Source: Perkinsela sp. pyNocScin1
Taxonomy: Eukaryota > Euglenozoa > Kinetoplastea > Prokinetoplastida > Perkinselidae
Assembly: GCA_964019655.1 (NCBI GenBank)
Contig: CAXHTR010000005.1
Location: 124,001 to 188,000 of the forward strand
Reading direction: 5' to 3'
DNA length: 64,000 nucleotides
The translations under genes were made by a program, and so were the position numbers. Under the pieces are notes generated by a model. That model saw nothing but the letters and a program-made list of their open reading frames with translations. It did not search any database and had not been told where the DNA came from. Positions 1 through 7,335 of this stretch are shown piece by piece (the stretch's first letter is position 1; each line of letters starts with the position of its first letter).

Positions 1-506
1 AGCATATTTTGGGTAGGATTTCTATAGCACCCCTAGGCAAGCAAATGATTTACTTCCTGGGCTCATGCTATGTTCGAATAGCGAAAGACTTCCTGTCAAC
101 TCAAGGCCTGCGCTCCTACTTACGTTACTTTTTCAACTTCCGAAGGGTGAAAGAATCGGTCCGCAGCACCTTCAAATTGAGTGTATCATCGGCATCACTC
201 ACAAAGAGAATTTATGCGATCTCAAAGAAGATTGACAAAAGCGATGAAATTTCTACTCGAGCTCTAGTGACAGAAAAAATTTCAGTTTTGTCGCGAGACA
301 TCGCAAACATCATGTGGTACTTCCTGATCACAGACATACAGAAGACATTCACGTCTATCTCCGGATTACTTCTATACGACATTTCTGCTTCCACCCAAAA
401 GCGCTACGCAAGGTCACACGCGCTTCTCGCTTTGGGAAGATATTTGCAAGGCAAAGGCGAGCCTTATGATTGGAACCCCCAGTTTGATATCTTGTCGCAC
501 CTGTGA
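1..506 (+). CDS. DnaJ-X domain protein, C-terminal part (cut by window edge)
   Basis: The frame is open to the left edge, so this is the C-terminal ~168 residues of a longer protein; no in-frame ATG near the edge looks like a true start. It resembles the X domain that follows the J domain in some DnaJ co-chaperones. The IGxxYxxxAxxFL-like part appears as LGSCYVRIAKDFLST, and the helix with IxxTxxxV is followed by a terminal R..ALLALGRYLQ like the family's RAxALxxLGxxF. Family knowledge: such proteins stimulate Hsp70 and are often ER- or membrane-associated. The J domain would lie outside the window, so the assignment rests on the X-domain pattern only. Confidence 0.5.
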   Translation, partial: HILGRISIAPLGKQMIYFLGSCYVRIAKDFLSTQGLRSYLRYFFNFRRVKESVRSTFKLSVSSASLTKRIYAISKKIDKSDEISTRALVTEKISVLSRDIANIMWYFLITDIQKTFTSISGLLLYDISASTQKRYARSHALLALGRYLQGKGEPYDWNPQFDILSHL

Positions 507-615
507 TCTGCGTCACGTGTGTCCGCGTAATCTGCGTCAATAAGCAATCACTTATTTGTATTGACAATTGATTGATTATTCTTACTTATACCATGAAATA
601 GGAGGCTGTGCAACA

Positions 616-849
616 ATGCGTAAAATTCATCAAAATATGTACCGAAGGCTCTCTGCAGAAGAGCTTGAGCGCGCTCGCATACGCTCTTCAGTATTGACAG
701 TTTTTGGGTTCGTCGTTCCTATCTGCCTCATGTGCGCGTACGGTTTTTGGTCAGCACGCTTACCGTATCAAAAGTTGATGTCCATGGAGAAAAAGAGTAC
801 ATCTATTTTTGTTGAAGATACAAAAAGTGCGGGGAGCCTTAAGCGATGA
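616..849 (+). CDS. Small single-helix membrane protein, unidentified
   Basis: A 77-residue protein starting at the first ATG after an AG at 602-603; the frame is open further left but without a better start. Residues ~1-22 are basic and charged (MRKIHQNMYRRL), followed by one hydrophobic helix (~25-43, VLTVFGFVVPICLMCAYGFW) and a charged tail. This layout suits a small inner-mitochondrial-membrane or ER protein, for example an assembly factor, but I recognise no family. It lies 110 bases after the DnaJ-X gene in the same direction and is the last plus-strand gene before a convergent junction. The short length makes the call moderate. Confidence 0.45.
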   Translation: MRKIHQNMYRRLSAEELERARIRSSVLTVFGFVVPICLMCAYGFWSARLPYQKLMSMEKKSTSIFVEDTKSAGSLKR

Positions 850-1356
850 AGTACTGCTTTAGTCGATAGGTCAAGAAGTTGGTATTATTTTGAACTTTTT
901 GTGTATAGAAGAGGCTCTCAATCACAGAGCAGGGGGGATATTTCTCACTTACCTAAGTCGAGTGATGCAGTAGACCCAGTGATGCATGGGTTCATCCTCC
1001 AGTTCCAACTTGGCACCACTGTTCCACAGATAGCTCTAGTTCAGTTTGTGCAATAGCATTGGAGTCTTCCGGATTCCCATAAGATGGCTGGCTACAGCTT
1101 GGCTTAGTGTATTACGTGGTTTCTATTGTGCGAAGTGACGGTTTCTGTGGCATGGTTACTTTCATATATCGGGGCATAAACTTTCAAATCTTCGTAGCAG
1201 AGACTTTCGAATCGCAAGTGCATAGCCGATGCAGCCTCTTTTGATCATTGTTAGAATTAATTTCGGAAAAATACCTTAGAAAGCTTAGATTGCTGTTATC
1301 ATGGCACCAGCTCTCAATTCTGTGCGCTATAGTGATGCTAAAAGCTACTAGAAGGC
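850..1356. other. Convergent strand-switch region, no gene seen
   Basis: Plus-strand genes end at 849 and the minus-strand eIF4G gene ends at 1357, so two transcription units would meet here. I see no convincing ORF. A short hairpin is visible at about 973-992 (GACCCA pairing with TGGGTT around a GTGATGCA loop), but I could not fit a tRNA or a named small RNA to the stretch. Confidence 0.4.
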
Positions 1357-2268
1357 CTATTTTTTTTCCCAGTTGTCCAAGTGCGCATCGAGAATATCCA
1401 TTATCAAGAACCGGATCCTGGGCGGATATTGAGAGGTTTCCATAGCTCTTTTGAGATGTACGGGAACAGTATCAAGGAACGATCCTTCTTCCTTTTTGAG
1501 CTTCTTACCCACAAGAGGCATGATAGCCGCCAGGAGCTCAATTTCAGATGAAGTGGGCCGAGTTGCTTCATTCACATGAAGAAGCGTTCCGCAAATGAAA
1601 ACGACAGTATTAGAGTTGATGATGTCAGCTATATAAAGTTCACCGATAAAGCGCATGTTGGATGCTTGTCGTTTGTACGTCTTTGCATTGGTACTGGAAC
1701 AATCCACACTTTGAGAAGCGATTTCAAATTCGTGTTGAGCCTGCTGAATTATTTGTCGCCGAAATTCTAGTCCTTTCTCCGGCAGTGAGGCAAAAGAGAG
1801 AATGTCCTTCGAAAGCTCAACGTATAAATGAGCATAGCTTGGCTCTTGAAGGGCTTTATCAAAAATAAGCTTAACTACGGCTGTCATTCGCTCAGCACTC
1901 GTGTAAATATGTCCTAAATCGGTTTTACATATGATTTCGACGTATTTTTGTGGAGTGATTTTGTTGAGAATACCGCGCATTTCTTTGATAAAGCTCTCGT
2001 CAGCATCTACACATTTGCTCTGCACTGACCATGCGTTGGTGCTCGATGGAAGAACGCTAAGCATTGACTCTCGTGAGAATCCGATGACACCAGATTCTTG
2101 CATTCTATTTAGCTCCTCTTTTGATAATTTAAGGTGCTCAATGTTCCGAATTCCCAAAGGTGGCTTTGAATACAAAGATTTTTGGGAGAGCAAAAAATCT
2201 GTGTCGTATATTGTTACTGGTGTTTTTCTGTCGCACTTTTTCGCAGACCGAACACTTCCAAAGATCAT
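1357..2268 (-). CDS. Translation initiation factor eIF4G-like, MIF4G domain
   Basis: A 303-residue protein whose C-terminal two thirds (~90-300) match the MIF4G HEAT domain of eIF4G: ILNKITPQKY near the domain start, a central FRRQIIQQAQHEFE helix, the hallmark NMRFIGELY, and PPRIRFLIMDILD before the end. eIF4G bridges the cap-binding protein eIF4E and the helicase eIF4A in the cytoplasm. The ~90-residue N-terminal part could hold an eIF4E-binding segment but I see no clear YxxxxL-phi. The protein is much shorter than animal eIF4G and lacks further HEAT domains; kinetoplastids also have compact MIF4G-only factors. The start is the ATG at 2268. Confidence 0.85.
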   Translation of the reverse strand: MIFGSVRSAKKCDRKTPVTIYDTDFLLSQKSLYSKPPLGIRNIEHLKLSKEELNRMQESGVIGFSRESMLSVLPSSTNAWSVQSKCVDADESFIKEMRGILNKITPQKYVEIICKTDLGHIYTSAERMTAVVKLIFDKALQEPSYAHLYVELSKDILSFASLPEKGLEFRRQIIQQAQHEFEIASQSVDCSSTNAKTYKRQASNMRFIGELYIADIINSNTVVFICGTLLHVNEATRPTSSEIELLAAIMPLVGKKLKKEEGSFLDTVPVHLKRAMETSQYPPRIRFLIMDILDAHLDNWEKK

Positions 2269-2324
2269 TTATGAAGTAAGATATTTGCTGAGAAAAATTT
2301 ATTCTAGAAGTAGAAATGAATATT

Positions 2325-2475
2325 GGCCCCAGCCTGCTGTATTAAGATAGCTCGTGCTTGCTTCCGTATATAATTGCTGTTTTGATCCGCCAGGATACGC
2401 GACTGTGCTCTTCCAGATGAATTGGAACCCCAGAAAGCTGTTGTGCTGATACTGCGATTCTGCAAATCGCCAGTG
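2325..2475 (-). pseudogene. Possible decayed bacterial flagellin C-terminal fragment
   Basis: In the intergenic gap a minus-strand frame reads a stretch resembling the flagellin C-terminal domain: GDLQNRSIST (family G.xQNRxxST), then SRI, and 14-21 residues later RA and QQAG, with the SRI-to-QQAG spacing exactly that of flagellins. The frame has no sensible ATG start upstream, overlaps the Derlin start and stops soon after QQAG, so an intact protein is unlikely. Either this is an eroded piece of bacterial origin or a chance resemblance; I rate it low. Confidence 0.2.
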
Positions 2476-2540
2476 CACTCAATTACAAAAAGCATGTACC
2501 GCTGAGTCGTCGTTGAATAATTATAGCTATTGATTTCATA

Positions 2541-2563
2541 CTTTACTTGTGCTTTGATGTTAG
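2541..2563 (+). promoter_or_regulatory. Candidate trans-splice acceptor of the Derlin gene
   Basis: A pyrimidine/T-rich stretch ends in TTAG at 2560-2563, seven bases before the ATG at 2570. This is the layout expected of a spliced-leader addition site; no experimental support is available from sequence alone. Confidence 0.4.
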
Positions 2564-2569
2564 AAATTA

Positions 2570-3193
2570 ATGATGGACGGTTTTCCACTCGACGAGCTGT
2601 ATTTTAATATACCGATCGTAACTCGTCTGTATATTACTGTTGCTACCGCTTTTGCCGTTTGCATCTCGCTAGGATACCTTTCGCCCATTGATTTATGTCT
2701 CAGCTTTCCACTGATTCGAGAAAAAGGCGAGTATTGGCGATTGATCACAAATTTTCTCTATTTCGAAGGTCTCAGCATTAATTTTTTCGTGCACATGCAT
2801 TTCGTTTACCAATACTTCCACAGATCAGAGCAGCATTTCTACCATCGTAACACAGCTGATTTCATTAGCATGCTTTTGTTCGGTGCAATGAGTATGCTGC
2901 TCGTAGCGTATGTTCGTGAGACGCTCTTTCTCAGCATGTCGCTAATGCACTATGTTCTTTACATATGGTGTAGGAGAAATCCGTACGAGCACATGCATGT
3001 TCTTGGCTTAATATCTGTTCCCGCCCCATACCTTCCCTATCTCTTCCTGCTTGTGTCGTATGCGCTTGACAGCCCTATTTTTGATGATGTTCTTGGAATC
3101 TTAATCGGCCATACGTTTTGGTTCTTTTCCGATGTGTTAGCAGTGAATGGTGCCCAACCAATTCACAGCTCGTACCCTTATGAGGCTCAATAA
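2570..3193 (+). CDS. Derlin/Der1-like ER membrane protein
   Basis: A 207-residue polytopic protein of the rhomboid-pseudoprotease Derlin family, which retrotranslocates misfolded proteins from the ER in ERAD. Visible family marks: the WR motif in EYWRLITNFLYF (~55-66), a loop helix with YIWCRRNPYE (~131-140, family YxWsRrNP), and GILIGHTFWFFSDV (~177-189, family GxxxGHxYyFledv). At least four hydrophobic segments are evident (~15-35, 98-115, 120-134, 145-165). It has no rhomboid Ser-His dyad, as expected. ATG 2570 is followed at once by a second ATG; either may be used. The downstream lipase-like gene follows after 70 bases. Confidence 0.85.
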   Translation: MMDGFPLDELYFNIPIVTRLYITVATAFAVCISLGYLSPIDLCLSFPLIREKGEYWRLITNFLYFEGLSINFFVHMHFVYQYFHRSEQHFYHRNTADFISMLLFGAMSMLLVAYVRETLFLSMSLMHYVLYIWCRRNPYEHMHVLGLISVPAPYLPYLFLLVSYALDSPIFDDVLGILIGHTFWFFSDVLAVNGAQPIHSSYPYEAQ

Positions 3194-3263
3194 TAGACCT
3201 ATACTATGCAAGAAACTCAGCGAATCAGCGGTCTGTATCACATTTACTTTTGCTATCGAAGGA

Positions 3264-4580
3264 ATGCTTGAAGTTTTGCTCTTGGCCGCTACTATTTCGA
3301 CTGCTGCGGATGTTCAAGATAGCGCACCTGGGGCTAAAGATCACAGGCGCATGAAGTTTGAATATTCATTTCCGAGCTCTTTCACGACTAGAAGATTTCT
3401 ATCTGAAATATTTTTTGGGCCACGTGATAGTGATCAGGGTGGCCAAAAAAAATATGTGAGAGTAAGCATTTTTCAATACATTGTAGCATATCTATGGGAT
3501 GCAGTTTTTTGGACTGATCGTCTCCAGCAACTTCTGGGTACAACGGTTCCAACCTTTGGTTCCCATGCTCAAATGGCTGATCAGGAGCTCTCATCCAATA
3601 GATATGCCCCAGAATTAGTTTTAGATGCCGTGGAATTCAGTAAATTATCATTCTGTAATCACACGGAGGTGCGCGACGGAAGATTCTTCCGTTCTAAAAA
3701 AATACAGCATCAAACACTTCACATTTCAAACGAGCATGTAGAGTGCTTTAAAAGCCTCGATTCAATGAAATTTAACATAAAGGGGTACATTTTAATCTAC
3801 CGAGACCCCGCCAATGCCCTGAAAAGATGTGTAGTGATATCATATCATGCAGCTCGAAGAATTCAGCATATTGAAACAACCTTGATGATCGGAACACATC
3901 GCTCTATCAGTCAGCAGAAGAGCGCAAAAATATATTTAGGTTGGCACGCAGCAATGGTTGAGCTAGCTCCTCAGATACGCGCGTTCATGAAATCCTTCAT
4001 ATTAAGTCGCAGTGGGGAAGTAGACGACAGAGTGCGCTTCATTGAATCAATAAGCAGCATTCTTTTTACCGGACCATGCATGGGTGGAGTACTCGCAGCA
4101 TTGTCAGCACTTGAGACAGAGCTATTAATCGAAGGACATCTTGAAAAGTTGCGTGCTGAGTGTAGTGCAGATGCAGAAAAGCAAAAACTATTGCGTGCGA
4201 TTGAAAATCTCCGGGATAATATCCATGTCTATACTTTTGGGGCTCCACGGATAGGCAATTTCGCCTTCTTTCGCTTTTATAATGCCATTTTAGGCAACAA
4301 AACGTTTCGCATAGTCAATGCCGGTGACGAGAAGCCATTGTTTCCATTTAATAGGATGGGGTTTTATCATGTCGGTCAAGAGGTCTTTTTTGACTTGGCC
4401 CACCAAGTCAGCGGAGGCCAGAGCCACCCTTGCTTTCAAAAAGCATCTAGACTGAATGAGTACGGTGAAGATCGGCTTCTCGGGGCAAGCGGCAGGCCCT
4501 TTAGAGCTATTTTGCCCTATCTTGAACATCACTCATATTACTTTGACAGAAACATCATGTGTTGCTTTCAGAAGGTGTAG
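3264..4580 (+). CDS. Class 3 lipase-like secreted protein, nucleophile Cys
   Basis: About 438 residues with an N-terminal hydrophobic segment (MLEVLLLAATISTAA) that reads as a signal peptide. The class 3 (fungal-type) lipase fold is indicated by a GxSxG-like elbow read as GPCMGGVLA (Cys at residue 272, codon 4077-4079), the typical FGAPRIGN (from 325), RIVNAGDEKPLFPF with the catalytic-type Asp (355), HVGQEVFFD, and a terminal HHSYYF with the candidate His (422/423). The elbow Ser is Cys, so ordinary lipase activity is doubtful. The frame is open to an ATG at 3147 overlapping Derlin; I chose 3264 because a pyrimidine tract and AG (3260-3261) immediately precede it and it begins the signal peptide. 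Confidence 0.75.
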   Translation: MLEVLLLAATISTAADVQDSAPGAKDHRRMKFEYSFPSSFTTRRFLSEIFFGPRDSDQGGQKKYVRVSIFQYIVAYLWDAVFWTDRLQQLLGTTVPTFGSHAQMADQELSSNRYAPELVLDAVEFSKLSFCNHTEVRDGRFFRSKKIQHQTLHISNEHVECFKSLDSMKFNIKGYILIYRDPANALKRCVVISYHAARRIQHIETTLMIGTHRSISQQKSAKIYLGWHAAMVELAPQIRAFMKSFILSRSGEVDDRVRFIESISSILFTGPCMGGVLAALSALETELLIEGHLEKLRAECSADAEKQKLLRAIENLRDNIHVYTFGAPRIGNFAFFRFYNAILGNKTFRIVNAGDEKPLFPFNRMGFYHVGQEVFFDLAHQVSGGQSHPCFQKASRLNEYGEDRLLGASGRPFRAILPYLEHHSYYFDRNIMCCFQKV

Positions 4581-4660
4581 ATAGCGGCGGTGTAGATAGC
4601 TTGTACAATGTCGAGTACTTGTCTTAGTTAACTTATCATACATTTCCGAGGATTCGATTA

Positions 4661-4695
4661 TTTTCATATTGTTTTTTTTTCATCAACGCTCGGAG
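4661..4695 (+). promoter_or_regulatory. Candidate trans-splice acceptor with long T tract
   Basis: A run of about ten T residues within a pyrimidine-rich stretch is followed by AG at 4694-4695 and the ATG at 4703. It is one of the clearest polypyrimidine-AG-ATG arrangements in the window. Confidence 0.45.
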
Positions 4696-4702
4696 ATCTC
4701 GC

Positions 4703-5398
4703 ATGATGAGAAAAAGGCTTAAGGTGCTCATGATCTTCTGCGTGACTTTGCTTCTAGTAGCTTTAGGTATTCAGATATCGGCAAGCTCTCAAAGCGCACA
4801 GTCCCTTGAAAACATCCACGTTCCCATACCATCGGTCTCAGATTTGCAATTGAAATATGGGACAGAGCGGAACCTCAGCAGTGCAGATGTCCGCAATCTC
4901 TACAACAAACTTATCACAGATGTCGGTGAAAAGTGGGAACGTGACGTTTTTGAATACAATCGTGACGCGATGGAGCAAGATCTTCCCAGTGACCACGTCG
5001 AAGACGAAATCCAATCACAACACATCATAATCCCTAAAAAAATCGAGCGAATCATACCTGTCGACGCCCTTGCACGTGGATGCAACCTATTGAGGCATCG
5101 CATTAAAATTTATTGCCGTGCAAGGGATTCGGAAACATCACCAATATTTCTTGCTGTTCGCGATTTTTGGGTGCATGGGATCAGCGCACTGTTCGATGCT
5201 CATAGAGCAGATGTTTCTATGCGGGAATTGAGCTCTGAAGTCACTTCCTGTATCGCGGAAAATGAGGATAGACCATGTCCAAGTTACGATATGTTGCGGC
5301 ACGCAAAGGGCTGCTCTGATGACGCGATAATAGCATCGGCCAAGAAGAGCAATAAGTGGTACAATGATTTTGCGAGACGGGAGGAATTTGCATCGTAA
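4703..5398 (+). CDS. Signal-anchored unidentified protein
   Basis: A 231-residue protein with a strong N-terminal signal or signal-anchor (basic MMRKRLKV, then hydrophobic LMIFCVTLLLVALGIQI to ~26). The rest is hydrophilic and mostly helical in character, with eight cysteines in the C-terminal half (CNLLRHRIKIYC, SCIAENEDRPCPSY, KGC), compatible with disulfides in a secretory or ER-lumenal protein. I recognise no family. It lies 122 bases after the lipase-like gene in the same direction and has a good candidate acceptor just upstream. A secreted or ER role is inference from the signal only. Confidence 0.6.
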   Translation: MMRKRLKVLMIFCVTLLLVALGIQISASSQSAQSLENIHVPIPSVSDLQLKYGTERNLSSADVRNLYNKLITDVGEKWERDVFEYNRDAMEQDLPSDHVEDEIQSQHIIIPKKIERIIPVDALARGCNLLRHRIKIYCRARDSETSPIFLAVRDFWVHGISALFDAHRADVSMRELSSEVTSCIAENEDRPCPSYDMLRHAKGCSDDAIIASAKKSNKWYNDFARREEFAS

Positions 5399-5775
5399 GT
5401 ATAATTTTGCACTGTTTGTAACGATGAATCTAAAATACCTGTTTCAGCTTTATTAAGGAGAGACGTGACCATGTTCTTGTCTTTCTTGAGATATTCGCGT
5501 ATATGATGCAGTGAGCTTTTCGGAACTCAAAAAATTTCCAGTCGCTGAGATAGAGGGGATGAGTGTATAGATTTCTATTCCATGTCTAACTGAATATGGG
5601 CCGTGGAGACGTGAAAGTTCACTCATGACCGACTTCACAGAAATCTTCAATAGGACTGATTTTTAGCTCACGGACAATCTCATAAGAAAAATTGTTACGT
5701 TGTTCAATTACGCAAAGCGTTGGGTATCATTTAGCTTTTAATTTGTGTTCAGCCCAGGTACTCAATATGCGGAGA
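5399..5775 (+). other. Intergenic, nothing recognised
   Basis: This spacer lies between two same-strand genes and is long for this window. It has no ORF with a credible start on either strand and no repeat or RNA gene I could recognise. Confidence 0.3.
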
Positions 5776-5795
5776 TTGTATTTTTTTATATTTAG
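5776..5795 (+). promoter_or_regulatory. Candidate trans-splice acceptor of the CCCH gene
   Basis: T-rich tract ending in TTTAG (AG at 5794-5795), with the next ATG at 5809. It would remove the upstream ATG at 5767 from the mature mRNA and so decides the chosen start. Confidence 0.45.
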
Positions 5796-5808
5796 CGAAC
5801 CTATAAAC

Positions 5809-6411
5809 ATGCAGTACGACACATTTGTTCTGAAAAATGTTCTGGGAGACATTGGAAGTGGAGAAGCGGGTACCTACCCCGAGGATGGCCCTATATTCAA
5901 AGTGTTTGCCGACGAGCGATTTCAGTACTTGTATATTCCATCAGAGTTCATTTTCGTCACCGAAGGCTCAAAGCGATACCTTGACGCTCGATCTGGCCTG
6001 AACCAGAACCCAGTTCTGTGCCGGACCCTTAATCGTGGCCTTGTTTGCCCCCGTGGACCACAGTGTGGTTTCATTCACACAGATATTGACAGGGCACGGA
6101 ACCACCACCAGTTTCGCTGCGTTGACGTTCATAAGAATGATGCTGACGAAGTCGGCTTTTTACGCTACGATACGCTTCCGCCAGGTCTTAACGTCCAAGT
6201 GCCCATGCACGAAAATGAAGCCATCATTGAATGGCTTCCATCACATTCACTGTATCGAACCAAGGGGTCTCAGACACTCCACAAGCTTTACGCTGAGACA
6301 ACGCAGACATCTGGCCTTCGACGGTTCACGCGCTGCAACTTTTTCGAAAAGAAGAAGCTATGTCACAAAGGCTACGACTGTGGCCATCTTCATGTTGCGT
6401 ATGAGGTGTAA
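5809..6411 (+). CDS. CCCH zinc-finger RNA-binding-type protein
   Basis: A 200-residue protein with two exact C-x8-C-x5-C-x3-H fingers, one central (CRTLNRGLVCPRGPQCGFIH, ~93-112) and one near the C-terminus (CNFFEKKKLCHKGYDCGHLH). This spacing is that of TIS11-type CCCH fingers, which usually bind single-stranded RNA and control mRNA stability or translation. In organisms with polycistronic transcription such proteins are major gene regulators, but the target here is unknown. The start was chosen because an acceptor-like AG at 5794-5795 precedes it; an in-frame ATG at 5767 would add 14 residues. It is the last plus-strand gene before a convergent junction. Confidence 0.75.
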   Translation: MQYDTFVLKNVLGDIGSGEAGTYPEDGPIFKVFADERFQYLYIPSEFIFVTEGSKRYLDARSGLNQNPVLCRTLNRGLVCPRGPQCGFIHTDIDRARNHHQFRCVDVHKNDADEVGFLRYDTLPPGLNVQVPMHENEAIIEWLPSHSLYRTKGSQTLHKLYAETTQTSGLRRFTRCNFFEKKKLCHKGYDCGHLHVAYEV

Positions 6412-6856
6412 GTTTTTCAACCGTATTTTCTTTTGCATTCGTTGCATTTCTGAATCACAATAAACACTCTGTAAATGCGCATTTCGCCAGGATGCACACA
6501 AATCTTAATCTCATGAATATTTTTGACGTGCTATGAAGCATTTCGTTACAAGGAGTCACATCTATTCGAATTCAGCTCACGGGTGCGCTCATCATAAGCT
6601 TGTCGATCTCACATACCTTCCGTACAGTCAGCTCGTTCATATCTAGTTCTTATGCGCTTCAACTCAATTCTGGGGAAAGCTTGCGGCCTTCCCTCCATTA
6701 ATCATTAGAAGATTTAGGATAATCTTGACAAAATATCATGAGATTGCACACGCAGATCACGCTTGCCGAACACTTCACTAAAGAGGAGTGCTGGCATGGC
6801 AATCATGAGCATTGTCAAGTTAAATGCGCCCCGCTCAGTCTCCATGATGTCATACG
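6412..6856. other. Convergent strand-switch region, nothing recognised
   Basis: It separates the 3' ends of the CCCH gene (+) and V-ATPase F gene (-). Convergent regions in kinetoplastids often hold tRNA genes, but I could not find A- and B-box sequences with a foldable cloverleaf. Small open frames here lack good starts. Confidence 0.35.
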
Positions 6857-7243
6857 CTATTCCTCACCCAAAATTTTCTTTATTTTTACCAACGCACTGT
6901 CCTTTGAGAAGTCGTACACATAATCCTTTGAGGGTATTTCAAGTATGGCTGGAAACAGCTTGTCGTACTGATCGATGGTGTCTCGAATCTTGTTCGCTAT
7001 ATGCTGGTTGATCAAGATAACACCAATGTCCTTCCTGTCACAGAGTGTGCGAAATGCTCTGAGAACGTCATCTTTTGCGCTACTCTCTGTAATCAGGATG
7101 CAATTACTGGAGAGAGCCTGCCCGTTAGCACTTGCTTCAGACGCGCCAATGAGCAGAAAACCAGAGATCGTGTCCTGGTCGCCAAGAACACCGATCAAGC
7201 GCTGCTCACCCGCTCGCATAGACGCCCGAGCATCACCGACCAT
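6857..7243 (-). CDS. V-type proton ATPase subunit F
   Basis: A 128-residue protein matching the small V1 subunit F (Vma7), the central-stalk subunit of the vacuolar proton pump that acidifies endomembrane compartments. Family features visible: the start LIGVLGDQDTISGFLLIG (~16-33, family IGDEDTxxGFLLaG), the DIGVILINQHIANKIRD segment (~72-88, family iaIiLItqxiAexIr) and PAILEIPSKDYVYDFSKDS (~98-116, family PaiLEIPSKdhpYdpxkDS). Length is right for the family (about 115-130). ATG 7243 is used; Met9 would give a start nearer the usual one. It is the last gene of the minus run 16043-6857. Confidence 0.9.
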   Translation of the reverse strand: MVGDARASMRAGEQRLIGVLGDQDTISGFLLIGASEASANGQALSSNCILITESSAKDDVLRAFRTLCDRKDIGVILINQHIANKIRDTIDQYDKLFPAILEIPSKDYVYDFSKDSALVKIKKILGEE

Positions 7244-7335
7244 TACTGGGATGTAGAGCGAAATAAATCGTTAATCAAAGCCACGGCGCTTCTGAGAGTG
7301 TCACACGCACACAAAAAAGAAACTTCATTTACACT

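Noticed and set aside
850-1356. H/ACA or C/D snoRNA in the convergent gap (GTGATGC and CACAGATAG stretches).
   Set aside because: The boxes are short and the expected flanking stems and spacing are missing.
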